A model generated the notes under the pieces. That model saw only the letters and a program-made list of their open reading frames with translations, had not been told where the DNA came from and did not search any database. From the NCBI GenBank assembly GCA_033085395.1, contig JANQBS010000133.1, forward strand, positions 1 through 64,000: a stretch of 64,000 nt of DNA, in the 5' to 3' direction. Both the position numbers and the translations under genes were made by a program. Below, in pieces: positions 10,207-21,267 of this stretch (its first letter is position 1; every line of letters begins with the position of its first letter). Source of the stretch: Xanthoparmelia taractica. Its lineage: Eukaryota > Ascomycota > Lecanoromycetes > Lecanorales > Parmeliaceae.

Positions 10207-12140
10207 ATGCAGTCGTTTCTCCAGTATCGCCGCTTCGGAAAGCAGGTGGCAAGGCAGTATGAACGAGACAAGTCCAAAGCGGAAGCATTGGTTAATCATG
10301 AAAACTCGGATTTGACCTTGCCATCCGAGTCCAATGCGCCCAACACACTCCAAATTAATCTTGCGAGTGACCCAATCGATACACAAGATCCGGAGAAAGG
10401 CGAACAATCCAATGGTCAACCAATCGATGCCCAGCTCCGTGCCAGGTCATATGATCCAGAAAAGGAGGAGGGGGAGGAGGGGGGTCAGGGCCGAGGCTGT
10501 GCTCCCATACACGTGGCGCCCACTGCCAGGCGAGAATCCCGAGGTGCAGAAGCACCAGAAGATATGAGCAGAGCAACGCCGGTACCGACGGCAGCAAGTA
10601 TGGGAACGGCCATGGGTATAGCGTTAACTGGGATTGACATACAAGATTGGAGCACAAAAGATGGTGACAACGGTAAGGTGTTCGTTGTTGGATATGATGG
10701 CGAGAGTGACATGATGAATCCGCATAATTGGAGCTTCTCCACCAGACTTGCTGCAACGTAAGTACAATGCGGACGTTTCTCTCAGAGTTTTCGCTGACAG
10801 CTTCCAGGTTCAACATTGCATGCATTGGCTGGATCGTCGGTTTCGCATCTAGCGTCGACTCTGCCGCTCTTATGCAAGCATCGGCCGACTTCGGTGTCAG
10901 CGAGGTTACCGAGTCTCTTGCAACAGGCATCTTCTTGATTGGCTTCGGTGTCGGGGCCTTGTTCGCAGGGCCAGTCTCAGAAACCATTGGCCGCAACCCA
11001 GTCTATATTGCGACTCTCTCGTTGTACATGATCTTCATCATGGCATCGGCCCTTGCGCCAAATATCGGCGTGCAACTTGCTTTTCGCTTTATAGCGGGAT
11101 GTTTCGCTGCCACTCCATTGGTATGTGCTGGCGGTTCCATATCAGACCTCTGGAATCCAATGGAGCGTGTTTATGCTTTTCCCGTCTTCGCAAACGCTGC
11201 CTTCATGGGACCTATCTTCGGTCCTATTGTCGGCGGCTTTGTAGGAGAGTCACCGCTTGTCTCATGGCGTTGGTGCGAATGGATCACTTTGATCATTTCT
11301 GGACTCGTCCTGTCCCTCATTATCTTCCTCCAACCCGAGACATATGCCCCCACTCTTTTAAAGTGGAAAGCCACACGTCTGCGGCAATTGACAGGCGATG
11401 ATCGTTACAAAGCCGAGATTGAGATCCGATACGTTTCTTTCTTTCAACGACTCGGAACTGCTCTTTACCGACCATTTGTTCTCACATTCAGCGAGCCTAT
11501 CATAATTCTCATTGCTCTGTACCTAACAGTCATTTATATAATTCTCTTCACCTTTCTTAATGCGTATACTTTCATCTTCACCGAGACGTACGGGTTCTCG
11601 GAGGGCATAACCGGCCTTGTCTTTATCGGTATCGCGATTGGACTTTGCCTCGCGTCACTCCTTGTACCCATTATTTACAAGTGGGCAAAGGATGATCTTG
11701 CAAAGATCAAAAAGCAAGGCGGGACCCAACTTCCACCGGAATTCAGGTTGTGGTTCGCCATGTTGGGAGCCCCGGCCATCCCGATCAGCATGTTCTGGAT
11801 GGGATGGACGGATTATCCTTGGACCTCCTATTGGTCCCCACTTGGAGCCAGTGTCATGTTCGGGTATGGTATCCTGTGCGTCTTCATCAGCAGCCTCCAA
11901 TACATCATTGATAGCTACGAAGCGCACTCGGCGAGCGCGCTTGCCAGTACGACCTTGATTCGATATATGGCCGCAGGTGGTATGGTTGAAGCGGCCATTC
12001 CCTTCTACAGAAACCTGGGAGTCCATTGGACCTTGACCATCCTGGGTGCTCTAAGTGCTTTGCTGGTGCCCATTCCATATCTTTTCTACCACTTCGGCAC
12101 CAAGATTCGAGCGAGAAGCAAGTACGCCGTTGTTAAGTGA
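10207..12140 (+). CDS. MFS multidrug/polyamine-type transporter (DHA1)
   Basis: Exons 10207-10757 and 10808-12140, 627 residues. The intron (GTAAGT..TTCCAG, 50 bp) joins Thr to FNIACIGWIVGF, the first membrane helix. The family is the 12-helix drug:H+ antiporter group that includes yeast Tpo1-Tpo4 polyamine exporters and the Candida Flu1/Mdr1 pumps. Visible signatures are the motif-A loop GPVSETIGRNP between helices 2 and 3, GPIFGPIVGGFV in helix 5 with WRWCEW after it, the long central loop with FFQRLGTALYRPF, and a C-terminal half with helices up to residue ~610. The cytosolic N-terminal tail is about 185 residues, poorly conserved and rich in Glu/Gly, ending in DMMNPHNWS, a motif typical of this group just before helix 1. 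The ATG at 10207 is preferred; the same frame runs further upstream without support. The substrate is unknown. Confidence 0.85.
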
Positions 12141-12334
12141 CGCGTGTGGGAGACCTATTGCATAGTAGCGATGAAGTATTTTGGGCTCGTCGTACGTGTA
12201 TATAGATCATAATGTCGCGTTGTGGACATGATTCCAGATTCGTGTCGTATGGCGGCCATCCTTGTATAAAAGGCATCGTTCCAATGGAATCCGAAGACCT
12301 CACGTATTAGACGTATTGCCTGCTTTTGAAACGG

Positions 12335-13177
12335 CTATTTCTTTGCAAGGGGCTTTTCGACAGTCGTGCTTCTGATCTCTAGCTTCGGCGTTGAATGATT
12401 CTCTTTTCCACCTTTCTTGACAGCTTTATCCATCCGTTCAGGCTCACCTGTGGTCCTTCTACTTCTTTGAAATGTAGTATTCGTCAATTCGATATTCGTA
12501 TTCGTCTGTCTCACATGGTCGTCTTTTTCTCTCTCACTGGCCCTGGCATCAATCGGTTTATCTTCCTCCTTTGGATCCAGCATCTTCCTCTCCAAACTGA
12601 CGGCCAGCTTCGATTTCCCCTCAACGCCGACATTTCCATTGTCATCTTCCCATCTGATCTCCCATCCGCCGCCTCCTTCCACAGCGACTGCTCCCTCTTT
12701 TCCTTCCAATGTGAGCCCCCCAGCGCCTCCCTCTTCGCCAGCATCCCAACCCCAGGATCCAACAATATGCGACCTACTCTGAGTTCGATTCCCATATTTG
12801 ACCTCTCGAGTACATTTATCGACGTATATCCAATACAACATTGGTGGGTCTTTACTGATGGTAGAGACTAGCCCCAACGGCAGAGGCCGAGGCCTCTCGG
12901 GATCAGGGTAGTCGATGTAGAAACCTTCAAATGGATGGCCGGTGCCTTTATTTGAACTCCGTGGTAATATGTAGAGCTTCTCTCCTCTGAGGACCACGTG
13001 CCCACCATTGATCTCTTTCGCCTTTCGACTATTTGCCTCGCAGAAACATTCGAGTCGGAACTTTCTCATGCGTGCTTCTTCGGTGGCGGGATCCTTCTCT
13101 TTCCTTCCTTCCGAAATCCCCTCGGTCACGCCAATGGTGGTAGGGATGGCAGCGATGGCCAGCAGACCGAGGACCAT
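12335..13177 (-). CDS. Conserved fungal hypothetical protein (MVLGLLAIAAIPT-type N-terminus)
   Basis: A single exon of 280 residues. The start is the ATG at 13177, since a frame starting two codons earlier uses GTG. The N-terminus MVLGLLAIAAIPTTIGVTEG is a short hydrophobic segment of a kind I have seen at the start of many uncharacterised Pezizomycotina proteins. An Arg/Lys/Glu-rich segment and one Cys-x-Cys (ECFCEAN) follow. The middle (residues ~60-150) looks folded, with GHPFEGFYIDYP and PMLYWIYVDKCTREVKYG. The C-terminal ~110 residues are charged, Gly/Glu- then Lys-rich, and probably disordered. No catalytic motif is visible, so I assign no function. It is convergent with the MFS gene (gap ~195 bp) and divergent from the methyltransferase gene. 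Confidence 0.7.
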   Translation of the reverse strand: MVLGLLAIAAIPTTIGVTEGISEGRKEKDPATEEARMRKFRLECFCEANSRKAKEINGGHVVLRGEKLYILPRSSNKGTGHPFEGFYIDYPDPERPRPLPLGLVSTISKDPPMLYWIYVDKCTREVKYGNRTQSRSHIVGSWGWDAGEEGGAGGLTLEGKEGAVAVEGGGGWEIRWEDDNGNVGVEGKSKLAVSLERKMLDPKEEDKPIDARASEREKDDHVRQTNTNIELTNTTFQRSRRTTGEPERMDKAVKKGGKENHSTPKLEIRSTTVEKPLAKK

Positions 13178-13586
13178 GTTCACGTGTCGGGACTCAGAAG
13201 TCAGGACTCAGGAAAGGGATATGGAGCCTTTATAGGCAGGCTTTGAGGGTACAGAGAGGAGGCGTTGGACGGCCATGAACTAATTGACTGTCGTCAGTGG
13301 ATTGGACCCGACACAATCGTGCATGCAGGCGAAGTGTGCATAAGTATATGTCCCAAGATCCCAACCCACAGAGCTGGCAAACTCAAAGATGCCGTGGAAA
13401 GCCATGTGGGAGATATGTGGGAGATATGTGGGAGTTGTTGATTCCCGGGGAAGCACCCCTTGCACATGAACCGGTGGGGGATCGACAAAGCCCCCAAACC
13501 CACCCCCCAAAATTTGTTTCATTCAAAGGCTTTCAAGCCAAAAACCTAGCTCTAATCACCACCTTTCTAGTGGTCAAATAGGTAGC
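13178..13586. other. Divergent intergenic region
   Basis: 409 bases between the hypothetical gene and the methyltransferase gene, presumably both promoters. It contains an 11-bp tandem repeat and no coding segment I can support. Confidence 0.6.
13404..13434. repeat. 11-bp tandem repeat (ATGTGGGAGAT)
   Basis: Nearly three perfect copies of an 11-bp unit in the divergent promoter region. Confidence 0.85.
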
Positions 13587-14986
13587 ATGGTGCCTGCAAG
13601 CACTGAGCTGGGTCCAATAATGAATGATCCACAAGAAAGTGAAGATGCAGGGCCCCAACATGGTATGCAAAGCTCTCAGAGCTAAACACCATTGACTTTC
13701 TAAGAGCTGACACTGAACAAAGTACCTCTTTTCCAGTCCTCGACCTCCCTCAGCTCTACAGCCAGCCTTCGCCCGAATCGCTCCTCGCTGCTATAGCCCT
13801 CCTCGCCGTCGCCCCTCCTTCCTGGGCCGCAAACGCCCCCGAGGCTAAACCAGCTTCAATTAGCGAAGACGGCATACCATCCTACCTAACGCGCATTATC
13901 TCAAGCCCCTTGGCCTGGATACCGTCGGATGCCGACAAAGAAGAAGTATGGGAAGCAGCCAGCAAGCGACTCGCCGAGCGGTCAGGCCGCACGGCCATGC
14001 CTTCAGTCTCCCGTACCTTTAAGATCCCAATCGACCCCCAAGACCCTTCTTCAGGCACCATCGACGTCAAGCTGTACGAACCATCGCTGACGGGCGATAA
14101 TCTCGGCCATAAGACATGGGTCGCTTCCTACCTGCTCGCCAAACGCCTCCCCACTCTCCTCCCGCGTCATTTCCCCAACATCAAGACAACCTCTTCCAAG
14201 CAACACAATCCCATCCACCCCTCACCCCAACCGACACCCGCACGTCCCCGCATCCTCGAACTCGGTGCCGGCACCGGCCTCGTTGGCATCGCCGCTTCGG
14301 CCCTCTTCTCTACTACAACCCACCTCACCGACCTCCCTTCCATCCTCCCAAACCTCCACCACAACATCACCATAAACGCACCCCTCACCTCTTCCAGCAC
14401 CGTCACGGCCGCTCCGCTCGACTGGTCGGATCCTGTATCCTATTCCTTTGAAAATAATAGCCACAATAACAACCAGGAGGGCAAATTCGACCTCATCCTC
14501 GCCGCCGACTCCCTCTACGCACCCCAGCACCCAACCTACCTCGTCAACGTCATCAGCGCCTTGCTCAAACGCGACGAGCACAAAAGCGCGCGCGTGGTGT
14601 TCGAATTGCCGTTTCGAAGCGAGGAAGCGAGCGCAAGCCGGCACGAGCATGAGGCGCCGAGGGGTACGAGGCAGCATAAGCATCAGGCGTCGAGTGTTAC
14701 GAGCGAGCATGAGCCTGAGAATTTGAGGGGTTCGAGCGAGCACGAGCATGAGTCGTTGGAGTTTACGAAGGAGCACGAGCATAATGCGTTCAGGCTTACG
14801 AGAGAGCACGAGGCGTTGAAAGCCAGGATGGCAGAGGGTGGATTTGTGCTCGTGGAGGAGGGGGTGGAGGAGGGTGTGGATGATTGGGTGGGTGTGGGGT
14901 TGAGGGGGGATGGGGGGGCGAGGGTGGTGGTTAGGTGTTTGTGGTGGGTTTGGCGCTTGGGTAATGATGCTTGCGTACAGGGTTAG
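13587..14986 (+). CDS. Family-16 protein lysine methyltransferase (EFM2-like)
   Basis: Exons 13587-13662 and 13737-14986, 441 residues. The intron (GTATGC..TTCCAG, 74 bp) splits a Val codon and gives VLDLPQLYSQPSP, a segment typical of the fungal Efm2/Rrg1-type group. Methyltransf_16 enzymes use S-adenosylmethionine to methylate lysines. Yeast Efm2 acts on elongation factor 2, but the substrate here is inferred only from overall layout. Motif I is LELGAGTGLVG (residues ~199-209), the acidic loop after strand 2 is LTDLPS, and motif IV is FDLILAADSLY. A second in-frame ATG (Met12) could also serve as start. An insertion of six His/Glu-rich imperfect 11-residue repeats (residues ~327-384) sits between the ELPFR strand and the C-terminal region, where compact family members have a short loop. 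Base composition shifts to G-rich at the 3' end. Confidence 0.75.
14639..14812 (+). repeat. Coding minisatellite, 33-bp units (EHE repeats)
   Basis: Five to six imperfect 33-bp units encode an 11-residue pattern of the type [S/K/R]-E-H-E-x-[E/N]-x4-T inside the methyltransferase gene. Units three to five are the most alike. Confidence 0.8.
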
Positions 14987-15096
14987 GCGAAGGAGAGAAA
15001 GGAGGTTAAATGCATGGCATGGAAACAGCTATCGATTCTTCCGATCAACCATTCCCAAATATCCCGAGTAACGAACAGGGTGGTGTGGAGGTTGGG

Positions 15097-15120
15097 TATC
15101 TATCTATCTATCTATCTATC
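15097..15120. repeat. (TATC)6 microsatellite
   Basis: Six perfect TATC units in the short gap between the convergent methyltransferase and MDM12 genes. Confidence 0.95.
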
Positions 15121-15147
15121 TTACACATCTATCCCATCCACCATACT

Positions 15148-16506
15148 CTACACCAAAAACGTCCAAAAACTCGGCCACACAAACTCCTCCTCGAAGATCC
15201 TGCGCACCTGCTCCAGCACGAATTTTTCAACTTTCCCCACGTTCTTGAGCACCTGTTTTCCTCCCTCCTGCCGCCCGATTTCGCTCTCGACGCGTATTTC
15301 GCGGAGTAAACCACCGCCCTTTGGTGTCGCTTCTTCTCCTTGCCCTTGCCCTTTGCTATCACTTTTGCTTTTGCCGTTGCCATCTCCACCATCAAGATGA
15401 CTCGCAGCCACACGCTCACCGACGACGAGCCCCGCGTCCTCACGGCCCAAGAAGCAGAAATGCACCACGTCCCTCCTGCCCTTCCTCTTCCTCTTTTTCT
15501 TCTGCCCACTGCTCTGTCCACTCACTCCCCCCCCTTCACCACCATCTCCCCCATCATCACCACCACCACCACCTCCCACACCCCGCCCCCTCAAATACGC
15601 AACCAGCGCCACGCCATCGAAGCTCAAGCCCGTAATCTGCAGCTTCAGCGGTATGCCGACGAAGGAGGGCATGGGGTAGTCGAGGAGGATCTCGGCGGTT
15701 AGGGAGAGCGAGAGGGAGCCGGCGTAGGTTATGTGGAGGGTTGTTTGGAGGTCGAGGGTGCGGTCGTCTTGGTTACCGGAGGAGGAGGAGGTGGTGGTGG
15801 TGGAGGAAGAGGAGGGAGAGAAGGAGGGAGAGAAGGAGGGAAATGGTGGTTGTGGTGGTGGTGGGGGATGCGTCGTGCGGCGATATGGTGAGTTCGAGCT
15901 GCTGGGTTGAGGGTGTTCGGAGTGCGGATGGGATAAGGGCGTTTGCGCACCGGACAGGCCGGCGCTGAGGGGGAGGTGGAAGTAGCTGAAGTTTGAGGTG
16001 CGGCCGGGGATGGGGACGCCGGGGGTTGTGGTTGTGGAGCGGGAGAGGAAGGGCGTGCTGATTTGGTCGGTTGTGGGGGTGAAGGGGAGGTTGAGGTGGA
16101 GGATTCGGGGGCGGGCGGTGTAGAGGGGTGGAGGGTTCATGGTTTTTGTTGCTGTTGTTGTAGGGGCACGGTTGGAAGGGTGAAGTGATGATGATGGGCG
16201 ATTGGGTGCGGCTTCGCTGATTGCTTGCTCCTTTGCATCTTCAGGGGAGGATTCTCCTTCTTCTCCTCCTTCTTCCTCGTCGTCGTCATCGTCTTCGTAG
16301 AAGTCGGGCAGTGGGTCGGAAATATCCTTCAGCTCCACCACGGGGCATTCGTCGCCAAAATCAAATGAGTGCACATGCACGGAGCGAATGAAGCGCGGGA
16401 GGGTCACTTGTTGGAATTTGTCGTGGATGAAGTCACGGATGGAGTCGGCGAGGGCGAGGCCGGACGGTCCGGTCGTCAGGGCGGCCCAGTCTATGTCAAT
16501 GGACAT
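15148..16506 (-). CDS. mdm12: Mitochondrial distribution and morphology protein 12 (MDM12), ERMES subunit
   Basis: A single exon of 452 residues. Mdm12 is the cytosolic bridge of the ER-mitochondria encounter structure, together with Mmm1, Mdm10 and Mdm34, and moves phospholipids between the two membranes. The N-terminus MSIDIDWAALTTGPSGLALA is diagnostic, and FIHDKFQQVTLPRFIRSVHV and HSFDFGDECPVVELKDISDP follow it, forming the first half of the SMP lipid-binding domain. Further SMP blocks are LHITYAGSLSLSLTAEILLD and PSFVGIPLKLQITGLSFDGV. The ending RIFEEEFVWPSFWTFLV is the usual Mdm12 terminus, so the protein is complete. Low-complexity Asp/Glu and Pro/Ser insertions (residues ~70-115 and ~195-250) and a Gly-rich loop make it longer than yeast Mdm12 (271 residues), as is usual in filamentous fungi. 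Confidence 0.97.
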   Translation of the reverse strand: MSIDIDWAALTTGPSGLALADSIRDFIHDKFQQVTLPRFIRSVHVHSFDFGDECPVVELKDISDPLPDFYEDDDDDEEEGGEEGESSPEDAKEQAISEAAPNRPSSSLHPSNRAPTTTATKTMNPPPLYTARPRILHLNLPFTPTTDQISTPFLSRSTTTTPGVPIPGRTSNFSYFHLPLSAGLSGAQTPLSHPHSEHPQPSSSNSPYRRTTHPPPPPQPPFPSFSPSFSPSSSSTTTTSSSSGNQDDRTLDLQTTLHITYAGSLSLSLTAEILLDYPMPSFVGIPLKLQITGLSFDGVALVAYLRGRGVGGGGGGDDGGDGGEGGGVSGQSSGQKKKRKRKGRRDVVHFCFLGREDAGLVVGERVAASHLDGGDGNGKSKSDSKGQGQGEEATPKGGGLLREIRVESEIGRQEGGKQVLKNVGKVEKFVLEQVRRIFEEEFVWPSFWTFLV

Positions 16507-17997
16507 TTACATTGTTTTTGGTGTTTTGGGGGAGGAGAGCAGGAGGAGAGCAGTGGGTTTGGGGAGTTTGCAGAGGTTGCGGGCTTATCTCCGATGGCGT
16601 ATTTCCGGCAATGGGCTTTTAGGCTTCGTCGACGACAGTTTTTGTGTGCTTGTTTATTGCTCTGGCGAATACTTTCTACCTAATATTCTTAGGAGAGGCT
16701 GTTGGAGTTGCTTTCTGCTGCAAGCATTGCCAATGGTTCCTCAGCTTTGGATTCCAAATACCTTTTGTCGCAAGAAAGACAACCTCACCCCCTCACTCTG
16801 TATCTAAATATCCCATGAATCGATCTATCGATCTATAACTTTGTCCTTACAGGGAGTAATCGATCAATCGACGTGACTTCCCTTTTTTTCCCTTGTTCTT
16901 CTTCTTCTTCTCCACCTTTTAGTTCATCTCATCATCCCTGATCGGACGCAAGACCTCCCGGCGCGTGCCATGACGCTCGCTTGCTCGCTCTTGCGGCCAT
17001 GCTCGGTGCTGCACCCATGTAACAGGGGCAAGGGTCAGGGGTCGGCGGATCTCTCTCTCTCTCTTTCTTTCTCTCTTTCTCTCTTTGCTGGACGAAGGTA
17101 ACACAGCCCTGTTGCCGATGCAATCAATAGGCTTGGCCTACCGGGTTCGCAGTCGGTAAGGCCCCGTTGAAATGCGAGTCCCTGCGTCATGGCCATGGTG
17201 AAGAGTGTAATGTCATGGATTTGGAATTCTCTTCTATACTTTTTCCCCTACTTCTTCTTATTGCTCCCTATCCCCCTTCTTTTTTATCTTTCTCCTACCT
17301 TTACTCCGAGACAATGTCTTCCTCACATCTCACCGTCGTCCCATGTACCTTTCGCCGTGCCCGAGAGAAGCAGAGGGTTCATGTCTCACTGTTCCAGAGT
17401 GTCTCGAGTTTTGCATCCAAAAAGGGTCCCGCCTTACCTGCAGCGAGCCGAGCCAGCCTGGAAGATCTCCTGATCTCCCTTTTTTTTCGTCTTAGATTGC
17501 CGACATGCATGCACTGCTGTATTTGGCATCTCATCTCGTAATGCCTGCTCGTTGCATCGGGCACCTGCATCGATCGTTTTCAATCGACTTCTGAGATTGC
17601 GCCCAGATGATGACGGCCAAGAGTGCAGTGGTTCGAGTGTTTCCAAAAGCTCAGAATGTCGGTCGCAATGTGAGATTGTGAATGCAAAGTTTGAGTGAGT
17701 ACATAAAGATCATATTTCCAAAGCTTTTCATCTAGAGAAGGTAAACCGAAAACATGCAGAGATCCATCTAATCGTCGCCCGTAAGCCTGCACAAGCACGA
17801 GTCCACCCAAGGGGTATATTCAATGTGATAAACCAAAGCAAGCGCTGGCCGCCCATAGGATGTCCTTGACCTGGTGATGCTTGTCCACCAGGAATGCTTC
17901 GCGCCAAATATGCTGCCTATATGCTACCGCCCAAAGAATGTTCAACGGATCGCAATCCTGCTCTGCCGTGATGACAAATTTGGATGAGGGCCCATGA
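16507..17997. other. Intergenic region, nothing recognised
   Basis: 1,491 bases upstream of MDM12. It has CT-rich tracts (16890-16920, 17050-17090), a short hairpin at 17135-17163 and scattered open frames without recognisable motifs. I see no gene or structured RNA I can defend. Confidence 0.55.
17135..17163. other. Hairpin-forming inverted repeat
   Basis: GGCCTACCG and CGGTAAGGCC are nearly perfect reverse complements (one bulged base) around a 10-base loop. No poly-T, tRNA arms or neighbouring gene end give it a clear role. Confidence 0.4.
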
Positions 17998-18259
17998 CTA
18001 AAAGAACCAATGATTAGCCACTGCTGGTGGCGTAGGGGTCTCAAGAGCTCTCGCAACTGAGTCCTGCGTCGCCGTTAGCACATCATCCCATGTGCTGCGT
18101 GTCCGGCTACTGACATTTACCGCAGCGAGCGCATTTCTCCTTGTGTGTGACCGTTTTTTCGGTCGTCCCGGGGCAACCTCCACCCCTTTGCCCCGCGCAA
18201 GGCGCGACGTCCGTCTTCGAGTGTCCGCACGAGTATTTATGAATTAGGAGGCGGCACAT
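17998..18259 (-). CDS. Small Cys-rich fungal protein (65 aa)
   Basis: Exons 18121-18259 and 17998-18056, 65 residues. The first exon encodes MCRLLIHKYSCGHSKTDVAP, then more cysteines (CAGQ, CPGTTEK, KCARC). This pattern, starting at Met-Cys and with a YxCGH motif, is common among short uncharacterised fungal proteins and suggests metal binding. There is no signal peptide. The intron starts GTAAATG (18120) and I chose the acceptor CTCAG (18057) because it gives VARALETPTPPAVANHWFF and a stop. Using GACGCAG eight bases earlier would give only seven more residues. The N-terminal part is more certain than the C-terminal part. Function unknown. Confidence 0.55.
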
Positions 18260-21200
18260 GTTGACAGGGCCGGAGGTCGATGAGGTACGCATCGTTGAAG
18301 TAACGTAATTTTTGGTGCAGGGAAAGGTGTTAAATGGTCCTTGTAGGTTGAGCACAAAGGATGAGGGATGAGGAAGCTAGGAGCAAGCGTTAGTACCCCA
18401 TGGGTAGAGAGTATGAGGTCTGAGGACTTACCCGATGCCTGATGTGTAAAGTGAGTGGAAGAATTGTAGATGTCGAGCGAAGATGCTGGGAGAAGGACTC
18501 TCAGGTGGTTTATATAGTCGAGGAGCACGGTGATAGTGGAGACAGCGGCGAGTCGAACGAGCTTCTGCGAAGCTATGGTATTACGGAGGATTTGTGCTCA
18601 AGGATGCAGTTGGCCGTAATGTAATGGAAGCATGAAAAGTAGTGTATATGCGGTAGACGACAGAGGATATGGGAGGAGCAACTGCGTGAAGGGTATTCGA
18701 TCGGACGCTATGTTTGATATTCGGTAGGAGGCGAGATAGAGGAAAGTTAGAGGAGCGGATATTGCACATGGAGCATTTCTTCAACTTATATCTGAGCGGT
18801 CTCATCATCAAGAACCTTGGCACAGACAAAGGGAGTGCGTTGAAGCATGAGAGAGAAAAAAATGACATGTTTGAGAGTGGTCCTTGCAGGGATCAGCTGG
18901 CCAAGCTCCCTCAAGCGTCCCTGCGCGGTCTGTCTTCCGCATCGATACCTATGCTGCGAGTCAGGCCTAGGTAGCTGCGAGCTTGCGACTGCTCGTATCG
19001 TGGATGGAAGGTTGCTTTAGTTCAAGTTCTAGCTGCGGGAAGTCGCGGATTTGACGACGCACGTATCCAATCTGAAGCTATCGGCCTCACTCGGTTTGTT
19101 ACTGAAGCATCCGGCGTCACTGTCTTTCTTGTCTTAGACCAGGGGCAGTAGAGTCGATCGCACGGTATATTTGTGTATAGGCCATGCAGGATGAAAGAGG
19201 TATCAATCGTCGAGGTCTGTGATGGCGGAGAGGGCAAATTTGGTCCGAGTGGAGATAAAAGTCATAGCGTTCTTTTTTTCTCGGCAGAGTCCGTCTGTTA
19301 TCGTAGGGCGAATGGAGGCATGTCAGTTGAGCTGGTTTGAATGCAAGAAAAGAAAAATTCAGATTGGGCAGGTTTAACCCTGATGGCTTGTACACTTGTA
19401 GACAAGACTCAACGGGCACTTGTTCAAAAGGTGCCGCCCTAAAAGACGCGCATGGTGAGAGATGCACCCTCCACCCTGGTCTTCGGGCTTGCGGGTTTGT
19501 GCATGAAGCTGCTGCTGCTAGAGAAGTGAGCTGTGGATCATAGAATTAAGATGAATGAATCATATGAATGAAAATGATTGAACGAATGAAACTGTGTAGC
19601 TGAATCTGATGCCCGCCATGGGCGTATCATGTCGCATCAGGGGGGGGCGAAGAAGACGCGAGATCTACGACTTTGACTGCTGCAGTCCTGCCTCCGTAGT
19701 TGCTGTTATAGCTGCCGAGCTGTCAGCTTAGCAGAAGCCCTACAAGCCATCTTTTTCGGACGCAATGTCGTATTTTCACTCCGATACACCGCCGACACAT
19801 CGAACTCACGGAAATGCTCAACAATCCGACTATTATGTTGTATTGCTTTGATCTCTACTTTTCCCTTCCTTGTCAGGCTGTCCTATCGTTGCACTCTGCG
19901 ACAATGAGCTTTGCCGATAGCCGACTGACGACACGCCCCTGAGCGCTGCTCTGCTGCTGCCGACCGACCCTGACCTCCTGCGCTCTGAGCTGCAGAACGG
20001 CACTGACCATGGTGTGGCTAGCATCAATGCTCCCAAGGCGTCTTACTTTTGATTGGTTGCGATGCTCGAGACGAAAAGGAAATGTGGAGTGCACAATTGA
20101 AGCAGAGTGCCAATCTACTCAACACGATGGCCAACTAGATGGGGATAAGGATCGAAGGAGGAGACCATCGTCGTCGGCTGTCAATCAAGACACATTTCTT
20201 TTGATAAATTCTTGACAAATGATTTTCTTTGCAGATAGATTGGAGCTGAATGCGAGCCTAAAAAAACGGACCGTTGAAAACAACTTTTGTTCCTGCTGCA
20301 AAATGACGGTTGTGCTTATGGCCGAAACACCCACTGCCCCAAGTGTGTGTGACCAACAACATCATCCCTTAATATCAATCCAACCAACAACCAGCTGAAA
20401 AGGGCGGCTGAGGTCCGTGTTGACGTAGATCAATGCAGATGGCTTACTCCTACGGCCGAAATGCAACGACAAACGCCAGCTCCAAGCATACAGACAGCAT
20501 CAATCATGTCCCTCCATTCCAAGCCCCTGCCCGAGAGAAGCATCTCCTCGCAATCAATCTCCTTCCTACATGACAACGCCTACGTTCCACCATCCTCCGC
20601 ACAAACCTCCACCAAGTCCAGTAACCCCCTTACCCATGCACAAGTGGGAAATGAGGCCATGCCAATGGAATGGGACCAAAGACACTGCCACCAAACCAAG
20701 ATCCTCTAGTCCTAGCATGGCCTCGAATTTTGCCGCCAGCAATGACGGCAAGAAGAGGGGAGATGCAAGTATGGATGAGAGTAAGGAAAGGAGGTTCTAG
20801 CAAAGACTATGGGTCTGTAGAGCTGTTGGCCAGAATGTCGGTTCTAGTTTCATCTGGTAAAAGCTGCCCTTCTGTAAAGATTACTCCTACGTATGTCGCG
20901 TCGCTTTCTGAATGGCAGCTTCATTTTTTTTTGAAAAAAGTAGACATTGGCTACTCCCGCTTTTCTTCCCTATGATTTGTTCGATACGAGTAGGACTCCA
21001 TATTCGTTACCGAACGTGTTTCCTATTGTGACCTTGGTGACAAGAAATTGAATCGCTTGAGTCAACTACTCTGGTCTCGACGATTTGACTTGTTGAACGC
21101 GCTGTGGTAGGGTAGAGGAGAGGATAAGGTTCACATGAAGAAAGCTCCATCACTCTTGCAGCTGCATCGCCCCACCGGCATTAAAAGTGTTACTGGCTTA

Positions 21201-21267
21201 TAGCACACCCGAGTGATTCCCTATTGACGTAATTTCTCTGATATAGCAAGATGAGTAGAAATAATGT
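18260..21267. other. 3-kb stretch without a recognisable gene
   Basis: Between the small Cys-rich gene and GWT1. Composition is ordinary (not AT-rich or RIP-like). Open frames are short, do not join through plausible introns and carry no motif I know. A frame at 20461-20709 (+) begins MQRQTPAPSIQTASIMSLHS but has no supporting signal. It may hold long UTRs, a lineage-specific gene or noncoding RNA. Confidence 0.5.

Noticed and set aside
20461..20709. Possible small gene (MQRQTPAPSIQ)
   Set aside because: No motif, no intron partner and no promoter or codon evidence.
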